The translations under genes were made by a program, and so were the position numbers. The notes beneath the pieces are model-generated. The model worked only from the letters and a program-made list of their open reading frames with translations, was not told the DNA's origin and made no database searches. From Actinomadura sp. WMMA1423 (GTDB taxonomy: Bacteria; Actinomycetota; Actinomycetes; Streptosporangiales; Streptosporangiaceae), in assembly GCF_006547145.1 (NCBI RefSeq), contig NZ_CP041244.1, positions 8,432,001 through 8,496,000 of the forward strand: a DNA stretch of 64,000 nt, written 5' to 3'. Below are positions 42,929-50,969 of the stretch, in pieces (position 1 is the stretch's first letter; every line of letters starts with the position of its first letter).

Positions 42929-43345
42929 TCAGGCGTCCATGTACTGGGCGGCGTAGGCGGCGCTGGCCTCGATGGGGGTGATGACATCGATGAGGACCCC
43001 GTTCGGGTCGGCGACGATGAAGTGCCGCTGCCCGAAATCCTCGTCGCGCAGTTCGAGTTCCGGCGTCAGCCCCTCCTGCACTACGAGCCGCTGCCACTCG
43101 GCGTCCACATCCTCCACCTCGTAGTTCAGCAGCAGCCCCTGGACGGGACGGCGGTACGCCTCGGGCAACGTCGGGTGGGTGTGGTCGAGCAGGGCGAGCT
43201 CGTAGGACGGCGCCCCCGCGTACTTCAGGCTCACGTACCAGTCGGCCTCGAACGTCGTCGTGTACCCCAGCAGCCGGATGTAGAAGTCCTTGGACTCATC
43301 GAGCAGGCGGGTGCAGATCACCGGATAGAAGCTGGTCAGGTGCAT
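42929..43345 (-). CDS. VOC (glyoxalase/bleomycin-resistance fold) protein
   Basis: 138 residues with the paired beta-alpha-beta-beta-beta layout of the vicinal oxygen chelate family: SFYPVICTRLLDESKDFYIRLLG at the start and HFIVADPNGVLIDVITPI at the end. Such proteins bind or degrade small toxic compounds. The ATG at 43345 follows GAAGGGAG. It diverges from a TetR gene with two identical operators between, so it is induced by the TetR ligand. Confidence 0.82.
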   Translation of the reverse strand: MHLTSFYPVICTRLLDESKDFYIRLLGYTTTFEADWYVSLKYAGAPSYELALLDHTHPTLPEAYRRPVQGLLLNYEVEDVDAEWQRLVVQEGLTPELELRDEDFGQRHFIVADPNGVLIDVITPIEASAAYAAQYMDA

Positions 43346-43360
43346 GGTCGGCTCCCTTCG

Positions 43361-43404
43361 CATACCGTTGGTATGTGAGGGTATATTGACATACCGCTGG
43401 TATG
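43361..43404. promoter_or_regulatory. Two TetR operators between VOC gene and regulator
   Basis: CATACCGTTGGTATG at 43361-43375 and CATACCGCTGGTATG at 43390-43404; the second extends to GACATACC...GGTATGTC. Identical arms, centres 29 nt apart. They flank the likely promoters of both divergent genes. Confidence 0.85.
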
Positions 43405-43417
43405 TCAAGGAGGTCTT

Positions 43418-44002
43418 GTGAGCGTCAGGGCACAGCAGAGGGAGCGGACCAGGCAGGATCTGCTCCGCGCGAGCAGGCTCCTGTTCGCCGACCGTGGTTA
43501 CGGCGCGGTCAGCCTGGCGGAGATCGTGGAGGCCGCCGGGGTCACCAAAGGCGCCCTCTACCACCTGTTCGCGAGCAAGGCCGACCTGTTCCGGGCCGTC
43601 CTGGAGCAGGTGCAGCGGGAAGTGGGCGAGACGGTCGCACGGACGGCCGATGCCCACGACGACCCATGGACCCGGCTGACCGCGGGCTGCCAGGCGTTCC
43701 TCGCCGCGAGCACCGCGCCGGGCGTCCAGCGGATCATGCTCGTCGATGGTCCGGCCGTCCTGGGCTGGAACGAGTGGCGCGCACAGGACGAGCAGGCCTC
43801 GGCTCGCCACCTCGCCGAGGTGCTCACCGAACTCATCGGAGCGGGGGTGATCGCCCCCCAGCCGGTCGCCCCGCTCACCCACCTGCTGTCGGGCGCGATG
43901 AACGAGGCGGCACTCTGGCTGGCCTCCTCCGACGACCCCGCGAACCTCCCCGACACCCAGGCCGCGCTGGGACGCCTGCTGGAAGCCTTCCGAACCGCCT
44001 GA
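43418..44002 (+). CDS. TetR-family repressor of the VOC gene
   Basis: 194 residues. HTH at about 12-58 (FADRGYGAVSLAEIVEAAGVTKGALYHLFASKADLF), then a TetR_C ligand domain. The GTG at 43418 has AAGGAGG 5 nt before it. The twin CATACC palindromes upstream are its probable sites, so it likely represses itself and the VOC gene. Confidence 0.88.
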   Translation: MSVRAQQRERTRQDLLRASRLLFADRGYGAVSLAEIVEAAGVTKGALYHLFASKADLFRAVLEQVQREVGETVARTADAHDDPWTRLTAGCQAFLAASTAPGVQRIMLVDGPAVLGWNEWRAQDEQASARHLAEVLTELIGAGVIAPQPVAPLTHLLSGAMNEAALWLASSDDPANLPDTQAALGRLLEAFRTA

Positions 44003-44038
44003 ACCTCCACAGCACGATCGTCACCGCCCCCGAGATGT

Positions 44039-44533
44039 TTGCCGGCACCAACATCCACGGTCCTCACCGTGCTGATGGTGCTCTTCCAGACGTGCTGGAC
44101 CGACCCTCGGGTGCTTCCGCCGCCCCCGGGCGACCGTGCCGCGCTCTACGCCTCACCGCCGGCGGACGCGGACGCGTTCACCGAGGCCGTGTATCGCGCA
44201 GAGGGCCTCGCTCCGTCGGAACATTGGACCGGTGGCGCCAAATGCGGGGAAGGTCATGGGGCCATCGTGCCCGGCGCCGACGTGGGTCCGGCGTTGCGGA
44301 AATCCGGTGCTGCCCGAGTCGACGCCGCTGCTCTTCGCCGAACGCCTGGACCGCTCCCTCACGCCCCGGCGCTGGGCCTGCTGGTCTGGCTGGAACCCGA
44401 CCAGGAGGCCGTCCTCAGCGAGGTCTGCCCAGGCTGGCAGATCACGATGGACGACCTCACTGCCGAGGGCATTGCCCGCCCGCCCCCGCGGTCGTCCGAG
44501 GGCCGATCCGGCCGCCCGGCGAGGGCCGACTGA
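44039..44533 (+). CDS. Uncertain open frame, unknown protein
   Basis: A possible 164-residue protein with no recognised domain. Parts look protein-like (ADAFTEAVYRAEGLAPSEHW, LLVWLEPDQEAVLSEVCPGW, QITMDDLTAEGIARP). Others look like random high-GC translation, and no RBS stands before the ATG. It may be a decayed gene with frame changes. I see no better reading of this stretch. Confidence 0.25.
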   Translation: MPAPTSTVLTVLMVLFQTCWTDPRVLPPPPGDRAALYASPPADADAFTEAVYRAEGLAPSEHWTGGAKCGEGHGAIVPGADVGPALRKSGAARVDAAALRRTPGPLPHAPALGLLVWLEPDQEAVLSEVCPGWQITMDDLTAEGIARPPPRSSEGRSGRPARAD

Positions 44534-44567
44534 TGGTGATGTGACATCCGAAGACCGAGCTTCCCGG

Positions 44568-45074
44568 TTACGAGGGGGCGGAGGTGGAGGCTTCGTCCCG
44601 GCGTGCCGCAAGCCACTGGTCGGTGTAGTCGGTGACCTCCTCGATGAACTGCTCCAGTTTCGCCCGATCACGATCAAGGTTCATCTCAGCGACGAGGTAG
44701 AGCAGGATGAAGACCTGGGCGTGCAGAGTGGCCGACACGTCGACTGGGACGTCTTCTTTCATCGGTGGGGCATCGACGGCACGGCGGACCATGTCCTCGG
44801 CGATAAGCGGATTGATCACGCTCGCGTCCTCACCTGCCGCGATTCGCACATCGGCGACGAACCGAACAAGCTGCCCCACGATGTAGGTCGGCGCGAACTT
44901 TCGACGCACGGCGACCTCGAAAGCGCAGAAGAGCAGCGACATGTACCCGGCCGCCGTCTCGTCGCTGACCTGCATCTCGTCCTGCAGAGGCACCCATGCC
45001 TCAGGCCCCTCCAGCAGGAAAGACCGCAAGGCGAGAATGTTCTCCTCGCCGACACGAACTGCAGAATAATCCAT
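44568..45074 (-). CDS. Partner protein B of island module 3
   Basis: 168 residues, helical, with VRRKFAPTYIVGQLVRFVAD and GEDASVINPLIAEDM shared with the module 1 protein at 35723, and RAVDAPP plus the C-terminal KLEQFIEEV shared with the broken copy at 35489. The ATG overlaps the stop of partner A by one base. Unknown family and function; constant association with the large disordered proteins is the only clue. Confidence 0.65.
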   Translation of the reverse strand: MDYSAVRVGEENILALRSFLLEGPEAWVPLQDEMQVSDETAAGYMSLLFCAFEVAVRRKFAPTYIVGQLVRFVADVRIAAGEDASVINPLIAEDMVRRAVDAPPMKEDVPVDVSATLHAQVFILLYLVAEMNLDRDRAKLEQFIEEVTDYTDQWLAARRDEASTSAPS

Positions 45075-45520
45075 TACTTGAGCAACTCTTCTGCCAGCGA
45101 GCGTGCACTCTGCAAGAATGCTTCAAGTTCAGCCGGAGTGAATTCTCTCTCGCCTACCATGGCTGCGACCATAACGATCTGGTGGCCGAATTTTACGCCT
45201 GGTTCAGCATCAAGCATTGTGCCTTTTCCGAGCAGATCGAGTATCATGCTTTCGGCAAGTCTTGGGTTGATCAAATCGGAGGACTCGTCGCTTCTTTCCC
45301 GCATCTGCGCGACAAAGTCTACAACCTGGCCCTCATTTGCGACTTCTCCGTTCTTGATGAAACGGTACTCGGCAGCTTCAATGAAAGCGGCGGCGACGAG
45401 TGCGGGGTAGAACTCGTTGGCCTCGGTGGGGTCGAGTTCGTCCATTAGTCTGAGATGCTCTTCGCGCTTTCTCGTGAGTTGGGCTCGCAGTACTGCGACT
45501 TGTTCGTCAGTGATCGACAT
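45074..45520 (-). CDS. Partner protein A of island module 3
   Basis: 148 residues, acidic and helical, paralogue of the protein at 36267 (see the shared EFTPAELEAFLQSARS tail). The ATG at 45520 has AAGGAGTGAAC upstream and lies inside the last codons of the large module 3 gene, so the two are coupled. Role unknown. Confidence 0.68.
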   Translation of the reverse strand: MSITDEQVAVLRAQLTRKREEHLRLMDELDPTEANEFYPALVAAAFIEAAEYRFIKNGEVANEGQVVDFVAQMRERSDESSDLINPRLAESMILDLLGKGTMLDAEPGVKFGHQIVMVAAMVGEREFTPAELEAFLQSARSLAEELLK

Positions 45521-47333
45521 GTTCACTCCTTCTTGTCCTACGTGCAAGATTAGCGCCAAGGCGGACAATTTCTGCAAAGACAATTACCGTGCCTACGGCG
45601 CCAAGTACAGTGTCGCCATATTTGACACTTTGATCGGATGCCTTAATGTGATCGGTGTTAGGGCGGGCTGCGCACAATTGACCTGTCGGCTTCGCTCGTT
45701 CCAGGGTCTTCTGGGCTGGTTCGGAGAATTTATCGACAAAGTTTTTCGTGTCACCCGATTTGTCGAAGAATCTCTTGAGTTCGCCGCGGAGCCGAGATGG
45801 GTTGTCGGGGTCCTGCTCCTGGTAGTCGCGAGAGGCGCGGTCGTCTTCGGGGCGGCGGAGTTCGCCGCGGCCTGGGGTTTCGGTGTCGGTGCCTGGGCGC
45901 TCCGGTGGAAGCGGCCTTCCGTCGCGGTCGAGAGTGATCTTGACGCTTCCGGCGAATCGACTCGGCTCTATGTCGGTCGATTCTTCTTCGTGTGGCGCTA
46001 GTTCTGTGCCGGATTCCTCGCTTTCGCCGGACTGTTCGTCCTCGCGATCGGGTGAACTGGTTTCGTCGCTGGACTCGATGGGGTCCGGGCCTTCGGCATT
46101 TCTACCATGGCCGTCGTTCTGTTCACCGAGACCTTCTGGGGGCGTGACGTTCTCGCTGGTTCCTTCGGGTGGGGGCGTCGTCTCGCCGGCGGGTATCGGG
46201 TCACCTGCGTCACTGTCCGTTGTCTCGCCGCCGACAGGGGGCTCTGGGTTCTCGGTGTCCTGGTCTGCGGCCTCGCCCTGGGGTTCGGCGGGGTCGGCTT
46301 CGTGTCCGGGCGTTTGATCGGGAGGGCCAGACTCAATGATGGGATCGGGGGGTGGGACGACATCCGTGCTCGGCTGTGGATCGCCTTCCCCGTCCCGTGG
46401 CTGGTCATCGGCGGGCGCCAAGCCGTCTGCCGCTGGTTCGCGCGGCGGATCGCCGCCGACGTCGCCCGAGTCGCCCGCGTCGGCGGAGTCTGGTGGCGGG
46501 ACGAGGTCCTGCCCCTGGTCCTGCGGTTGTGCCGCCTCTGGCGCAAGGGGCTCAGCCCCTTCCACGGAGGCCGGCGGTAGGTGCTGGTCGGAACCGCTGT
46601 CCGCGCCGGTGCCGTCGGTGTCGTCGGTGGGGATCTCGGCGTCCGGGAGACGCGCGTCCTGTCCGGGCTCGGCCTTCCCCGCGTCCTCGCTCTCCGGCTG
46701 CGCACCTTCGTCATCGTTCTTACCGGCGGTCCCTTCACCGGTGCCGTCGGCGGCCTTGGTGTCCTGAAGCTTGGCGCGTTGCTCTTCTGCGTTCGGGTGT
46801 TGTTCCGCGCGGGCGCGGGCGAGGCTTTCCAGGCGGGATCCGGGCGGGTACTGAGATGCCTCAGCTGGAAGGTTGCTCTGTTGCTCGCCGGGTGCGGTGT
46901 CATCGGCGGTGCTGCCGCTGTCCTGGGAGGACGGTTCCTTGCCGGGGTCGTCCTCGCCTCCAGTCTCGCCGGTCTCGGATCGGCCGGTCTCGGGTACGGG
47001 GTCCGCGGGGTCGCGCTCACCCTCGTCCTCGCGCGGTTCCTCGGTCCCGGTCTGGTCGGGCTTCTCCGCGTCCGTACCGCCGTTGCCGTTCTCGACCGGC
47101 CCGGACTTGTCGTCTTCGCGCTCCTCGGCCGGCGCTGGGCCGCTGTCCTTGCCCTGGGACGGCGGCGTGCCGTTGTCCTGCTGCTGGGCTTCGCGGGCGA
47201 GACGAAGGCTCTCCAGGCGGGAGTACTGGCCGTTGGTCTCGGCGGGCGGCGTGGCGGGCCGTTCGGACGAGGTCGCGGGCGGATCAGTGGTCTCGGGGCC
47301 TTTGCCTGGCCCGCCCGAGTTGTCCAAGCCCAC
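45507..47333 (-). CDS. Long acidic disordered protein with C-terminal hydrophobic helix (module 3)
   Basis: 608 residues, same start context (GTGGGCTTGGAC, with GAGAGG before it) and same composition as module 1, but a largely different sequence. It contains the SRLES motif twice (YSRLESLRLAREAQQ and SRLESLARARAEQ). The C-terminal ~100 residues are more regular: RGELKRFFDKSGDTKNFVDKF, then a hydrophobic helix TVLGAVGTVIVFAEIVRLGA and a basic tail LARRTRRSEHVDH. This ending parallels module 1 (hydrophobic helix then basic residues). No signal peptide. A membrane-attached product is likely. Confidence 0.65.
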   Translation of the reverse strand: MGLDNSGGPGKGPETTDPPATSSERPATPPAETNGQYSRLESLRLAREAQQQDNGTPPSQGKDSGPAPAEEREDDKSGPVENGNGGTDAEKPDQTGTEEPREDEGERDPADPVPETGRSETGETGGEDDPGKEPSSQDSGSTADDTAPGEQQSNLPAEASQYPPGSRLESLARARAEQHPNAEEQRAKLQDTKAADGTGEGTAGKNDDEGAQPESEDAGKAEPGQDARLPDAEIPTDDTDGTGADSGSDQHLPPASVEGAEPLAPEAAQPQDQGQDLVPPPDSADAGDSGDVGGDPPREPAADGLAPADDQPRDGEGDPQPSTDVVPPPDPIIESGPPDQTPGHEADPAEPQGEAADQDTENPEPPVGGETTDSDAGDPIPAGETTPPPEGTSENVTPPEGLGEQNDGHGRNAEGPDPIESSDETSSPDREDEQSGESEESGTELAPHEEESTDIEPSRFAGSVKITLDRDGRPLPPERPGTDTETPGRGELRRPEDDRASRDYQEQDPDNPSRLRGELKRFFDKSGDTKNFVDKFSEPAQKTLERAKPTGQLCAARPNTDHIKASDQSVKYGDTVLGAVGTVIVFAEIVRLGANLARRTRRSEHVDH

Positions 47334-47432
47334 GCTCGCAGCCTCTCCATGGGGGAAGGCGAACCGGCCGACCGGAAGGTTCACCGGGCGTGTCCGTGAC
47401 GTGCGGGGCCAACGCGGGATCACACCGGCACC

Positions 47433-47464
47433 TATGTAATCGCGCACGTGCGAACTTTGCACGT
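47433..47464 (-). promoter_or_regulatory. Shared promoter and palindrome, module 3
   Basis: Palindrome ACGTGC-N7-GCACGT (47446-47464) then TACATA (47433-47438) on the minus strand. Same spacing as in modules 1 and 2, although the surrounding DNA has diverged; this conservation argues for a bound regulator. Confidence 0.7.
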
Positions 47465-47755
47465 GCCGATAGTGAACTCATATCCCTCGGCGCGCGGAAC
47501 GCGTGGCTGTATTGCCGCATTCCCGTTGATCCGGCTGTCTGGCAGGACTGGCTGAAACGGTCTGCCAGCCCGGGGCGGGCCAATCAAGTGTTCTGGTGAT
47601 GGGGTTTACGTCGAGATGGGTCGTCTGAGCGCTGTTGGAGCCGTGCAAGGCCGCGCGCGGACGCGTGACCTGGCCGGTGGAGCGAGGCCGGAGGCGAGCG
47701 GAGCCGGGCAGATCGCGAAGCGATGCCGCGTTCGACCAGGAACGGTCACGTAGCG

Positions 47756-47824
47756 AGCCGCCAGGCGAGCGAAGTGGGCCGGGACTGAGTAAACACAGCC
47801 GCCAGGCGAGCGAAGTGGGCCGGG
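47756..47824. repeat. Two 28-bp direct repeats
   Basis: AGCCGCCAGGCGAGCGAAGT followed by GGGCCGGG, at 47756-47783 and 47797-47824, exact copies 41 nt apart, with a looser variant just upstream (GGAGGCGAGCGGAGCCGGG). Located just past the stop of the secreted-protein gene. Meaning unknown. Confidence 0.85.
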
Positions 47825-47840
47825 GCTGTTGAAACACCGG

Positions 47841-48191
47841 CTAGAGCCAGGTGCCGCGGCAGGTGTCTCCGCCCCAGTCGTCCTGGCACACCTCGATGTA
47901 GACGATCGGTCGGTCGGTGTTCACTGAGCCGCAGCCTGCGGCGGCTCCGTTGGGGTCGTCCAGGTAGTAGGTCATGTAACCGCGTGCGTCGACTCCCATG
48001 ACCTTGCCGTAGACGTCGACGCCGTCTCGCTCCTGGTCGCAGATGTAGGCGGTGCGACGGCCGTCGGCCACCTCGGTGTAGTCGCGTCCCGCGTAGACGG
48101 ACACCCCGGTGGCGTGCGCCGGAGCGGCGAACGCGAGAACAGCGGTGACCGCGGAGGCGGTCATGCCGATCGTTCTTCCGAGGATCCTCAC
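47841..48191 (-). CDS. Small secreted protein, unknown
   Basis: 116 residues with a signal peptide (about 1-27, ending FAAPAHA) and a mature part of ~89 residues with four cysteines (YICDQ, AGCGS, EVCQDD, DTCRG) that probably form two disulfides. Tyr-, Gly- and Asp-rich; no known domain. The GTG at 48191 has a GGTAAGG behind a G-rich leader. Resembles many small secreted actinomycete proteins of unknown role. Confidence 0.7.
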   Translation of the reverse strand: MRILGRTIGMTASAVTAVLAFAAPAHATGVSVYAGRDYTEVADGRRTAYICDQERDGVDVYGKVMGVDARGYMTYYLDDPNGAAAGCGSVNTDRPIVYIEVCQDDWGGDTCRGTWL

Positions 48192-48634
48192 GGCCTTACC
48201 CCCATGCGGCAAACGCGAATGATCTCTGGCTATGAGCAAAATGTTACTTGCAATTCGACTTCTGTTCATTTCTCTGTCCAGGTTTGGACAGTGCGTTCTT
48301 CGCTGCCTTGGGGTTCGCCTTTTCTGGATTATTAATGATCCCTGCTGGTAACCAAGAACTTCCCCGGGGGCCTCTGGGGTCGGCTCTGATTGGATGTCAG
48401 AATGAGCGATTTCCCCGTAATTACGTCCCCGTAGATGGCGTTTTGGCATGTCCGGGTGCAGCGGGTGGGGTCGTCCGTGCCGGAATTTCTTTCCTGGTCA
48501 CGCGAACGTTGTGGGCGGTGTGCGAGTGCTCTCCGAGACCGCCGGGCTCAGGGGGCCGCCCACCGCGGAGCTCTCCTGCCGAGCCGCCGCAGCCGCCTCC
48601 GGGTTCGGCGCGACCGTCCCCGAGGGACTGCGGC
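48192..48634. other. Intergenic region upstream of the secreted protein gene
   Basis: About 440 nt, the first ~230 clearly lower in GC, consistent with promoter DNA. A hairpin or operator CTGTCCA-GGTT-TGGACAG lies at 48274-48291. No gene is supported. Confidence 0.5.
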
Positions 48635-49168
48635 TTACAGGGGGCCGAGTAGGGCGTGGGGATGGGCATCCAGTTCCAGCGCCGCCAAGGGGCCCAGAAG
48701 TTGCCGTTCCTCGTACTGGAAGTGGGACTCCATGATCGCTGCGAGCCCGGCCAGGTGGGAGGCCAGGACGTCCGGCGGGTCTCCTGCCGACAGCGCGTGG
48801 TCGAACTGCGCCAGCAGGGAGGCGATCCTCTCGTGGTCCTGCTGGAGCTTGGCGATCGCGGGACGCAGTGCGGGGTGGCGTGCGGCCAGTTCGGGGAACA
48901 GCGCGGTGTCCTCGCTGAGGTGGTGGCCGTCCAGCGCGGCGCAGAACCCCTTGCAGTACAGCAGCAGTTCCCTGCTCGCCGGTGCGGCATCGGCGCTGTC
49001 GCCGGCGTCGACTGCCCGGCGTGCGAGGCGCAGGGCTTCGCGCAGCCGCTGGTGTGCGGCCGTCAGCTCACGATTCCAGGCGATCAGCCTGTTCTTCTGG
49101 CCCTCACTCACAGGTGCGGGCGGGAGGAAAGGGTCATCGTGACCGCCTTCCGGCTCCGGCGCCTCCAT
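48635..49168 (-). CDS. Hemerythrin-type (HHE) domain protein
   Basis: 177 residues, four-helix bundle with the spaced His/Glu ligands of hemerythrins: LTAAHQRLREALR, DGHHLSEDTALFPEL, LQQDHERIASLL and ESHFQYEERQLLGPL. It should bind a di-iron centre and O2 or NO, or sense redox state. Starts at ATG 49168; 132 nt from the end of the next gene, so probably a separate unit. Confidence 0.85.
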   Translation of the reverse strand: MEAPEPEGGHDDPFLPPAPVSEGQKNRLIAWNRELTAAHQRLREALRLARRAVDAGDSADAAPASRELLLYCKGFCAALDGHHLSEDTALFPELAARHPALRPAIAKLQQDHERIASLLAQFDHALSAGDPPDVLASHLAGLAAIMESHFQYEERQLLGPLAALELDAHPHALLGPL

Positions 49169-49300
49169 GCCTGACGCGGTCCGTCACCGGCACGCGACGC
49201 TGGCTCCAGCGTAGTCGATCAACGGCCTGGTGCTGCTGCTGGAGGCCGGGGGAACGGCCATCGTGCGGTGGTTGTGCCGTGCGCGAGGAGGGCTCCCGGG

Positions 49301-50239
49301 TCAGGTCGGGTGGTGGCCGGGGGCCTTCGGGGGCCAATCGGTGTGGTCGAGCATCAAGTGGAGGCCGCTTAGCCACGCGGGGTGGGTCTTCGGTGCCACT
49401 CGGACCGAGACGGGGGCGCCCTTGGAGCGGCGGGTCGGGAACTCGGCCGGTGCGGCGGAGCGGGAGAGGTAGGCGAGGCCCTGGCGGAGGAAGGCGCGCG
49501 GTCCCGGGTCGAGGTGGACCGCCCATGGTGGGGCAGTCTCCTCGCGCAGCCACGCGTAGCAGGCCATCGCGTAGCCGAACTCGCGCTCCGTCAGGTAGCC
49601 CAGTCGCGAGTAGCCGTCGTTGCGGGCCGCGTTGAGGGTGCGCTCGTCGAGGTCTCCCAAGGGTTGGACGGAGAAGCCGCGGGCGGTCTCCCCGAATCTC
49701 AGCGCGGCGTTCGTGCTGAAGACGCCGAAACCGAAGAAGACGGTGAGCAGGTCGGTCAGGCGCTCGTGGTCCTTGCGCTTCGAGGTGATCCTCTCCTCGC
49801 CGAGGAGGCGGACGTGGCACAGCTCGTGCGCGATCACGGCGATCAGGTAGGGGGCGTCGGACGCCTCCGTCACGTCCAGGCCGATGACGGCGCGGCCGTC
49901 CTCCACGTAGTAGTGCCCGACCGCGCGCCTGCTCCCGTCGGCAGGCGTGTCCTCGTCCTCCCGGTCGAAGAGCTCCACGGTCAGCTCGGACCGGTCGATC
50001 TCCATCAGCTCGCAGGTCTTGGCGACCACGTCCTCGATCTGCTTCGGCGTGCCGGTGTAGCCGGCGGCGCGCAGGTCCGGCTGGGGGAGGACGATCGGCC
50101 GCATCATCGGGTCGTTGCCGAACTCCTGGACGAACCAGGTGATCGACGCCTCGATCCACGCCTGCTGGGTGACGCCGACCGGGCACTCGGTACTGACCGC
50201 CGGAGACCAGGGCGGGGACGTTTCGCGGTCCTTGTGCAT
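49301..50239 (-). CDS. Cytosolic protein with HExxH metallopeptidase motif
   Basis: 312 residues. The single zinc motif HELCHVRL (HExxH) sits around residue 138, with a possible third ligand downstream (DHERLTDLLTVFFGFGVF, Asp/Glu/His). The rest is helical without a signal peptide. Similar HExxH proteins occur next to bacterial conflict genes; here the divergent neighbour is the trypco2/NLR-like pair 426 nt away. Whether it is a protease is not shown. Confidence 0.65.
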   Translation of the reverse strand: MHKDRETSPPWSPAVSTECPVGVTQQAWIEASITWFVQEFGNDPMMRPIVLPQPDLRAAGYTGTPKQIEDVVAKTCELMEIDRSELTVELFDREDEDTPADGSRRAVGHYYVEDGRAVIGLDVTEASDAPYLIAVIAHELCHVRLLGEERITSKRKDHERLTDLLTVFFGFGVFSTNAALRFGETARGFSVQPLGDLDERTLNAARNDGYSRLGYLTEREFGYAMACYAWLREETAPPWAVHLDPGPRAFLRQGLAYLSRSAAPAEFPTRRSKGAPVSVRVAPKTHPAWLSGLHLMLDHTDWPPKAPGHHPT

Positions 50240-50665
50240 GGGTCTCCTGAGGGTCGTGGTTCACGCGGCCCTGGCACCGCGGATTCGGACGGGCGTCCTT
50301 GAGCCGGGTCGGCGGTGAGAAATTCTTATCATGCGCACCTCGCGAACCGAACACATTGGCCGTAAATGGCCTGACGAACTCTGTAAGAATGGCAGTGTTC
50401 GAAAGTCGGGTGACCGTGTCTCGACTGTGCGTGCGGTTGACGTGCGAATCCGTGCGGGCGGGGCTCGGTCCGCGGGGCCCGCCCGCGCCGCCTGGTCCGT
50501 CCGGGGTGCGCGAACTGGCCTTTTCCGGCCGTGTGGGCTCGTAGCTCTCGTGCCGGTGACGAGGCTCTTGGACGATTGCGGCGTGGGGAGGTCCCGGCGT
50601 CCATCCGGCATTGACGATCATCGGGGCGCCCGCTCCTCGGTGGAATGCGGATAGGGGAGGAATGC
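50240..50665. other. Divergent promoter region of the metallopeptidase-like and trypco2 genes
   Basis: About 425 nt. A lower-GC patch lies at 50310-50410. No gene and no clean promoter pair recognised. Confidence 0.4.
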
Positions 50666-50968
50666 ATGGGTGAACTCGGGCTTGCCGAGAGCATCGCCGC
50701 GCTTCGTGACGAACTGCTGGAGGCACTGGAGGCCGGGAGGGGCTCGGAGCTCGGGTTCGGCGTCGGGCAGATCCAGCTCGAGTTCCACGTGGGCGTCACG
50801 CGCCAGGGCGGGGCGTCCGGCAAGGCGAAGTTCTGGGTCCTCGAGCTGGGCGGCGACGGCTCCTACCGGCGGGAGGAGATCCAGCGGGTGACGGTCACGC
50901 TGGAGCCGCCGGTCGACGCCGACGGCCGTCCGGTCAAGGTGACCCGCAGCCTGGGATCGAAGCCCTGA
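50666..50968 (+). CDS. Trypsin-co-occurring domain (trypco2) protein
   Basis: 100 residues: LGLAESIAALRDELLEALEAG helix, then strands GVGQIQLEFHVGVTR, KAKFWVLELGGDG and RVTVTLEPP. This is the trypco2 domain described next to trypsin-NTPase conflict proteins. It has GGGGAGG 5 nt before the ATG at 50666 and ends 1 nt before the protease-NTPase gene. It probably binds or triggers that protein. Confidence 0.85.
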   Translation: MGELGLAESIAALRDELLEALEAGRGSELGFGVGQIQLEFHVGVTRQGGASGKAKFWVLELGGDGSYRREEIQRVTVTLEPPVDADGRPVKVTRSLGSKP

Positions 50969-50969
50969 G

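Larger units (their letters stand above)
47334..47840. other. Promoter region of module 3 and repeat-containing intergenic DNA
   Basis: Holds the shared promoter at 47433-47464 and a repeat cluster at 47756-47824. The stretch 47480-47750 shows no supported gene; its open frames are unlike proteins. Confidence 0.5.

Noticed and set aside
42289..42987. Open frame of about 230 codons upstream of module 2
   Set aside because: Overlaps the promoter block and mixes frames of decayed fragments; no RBS or domain.
32733..47840. Integrative conjugative element or prophage
   Set aside because: Island-like, but no integrase, relaxase, phage structural gene or tRNA attachment site seen.
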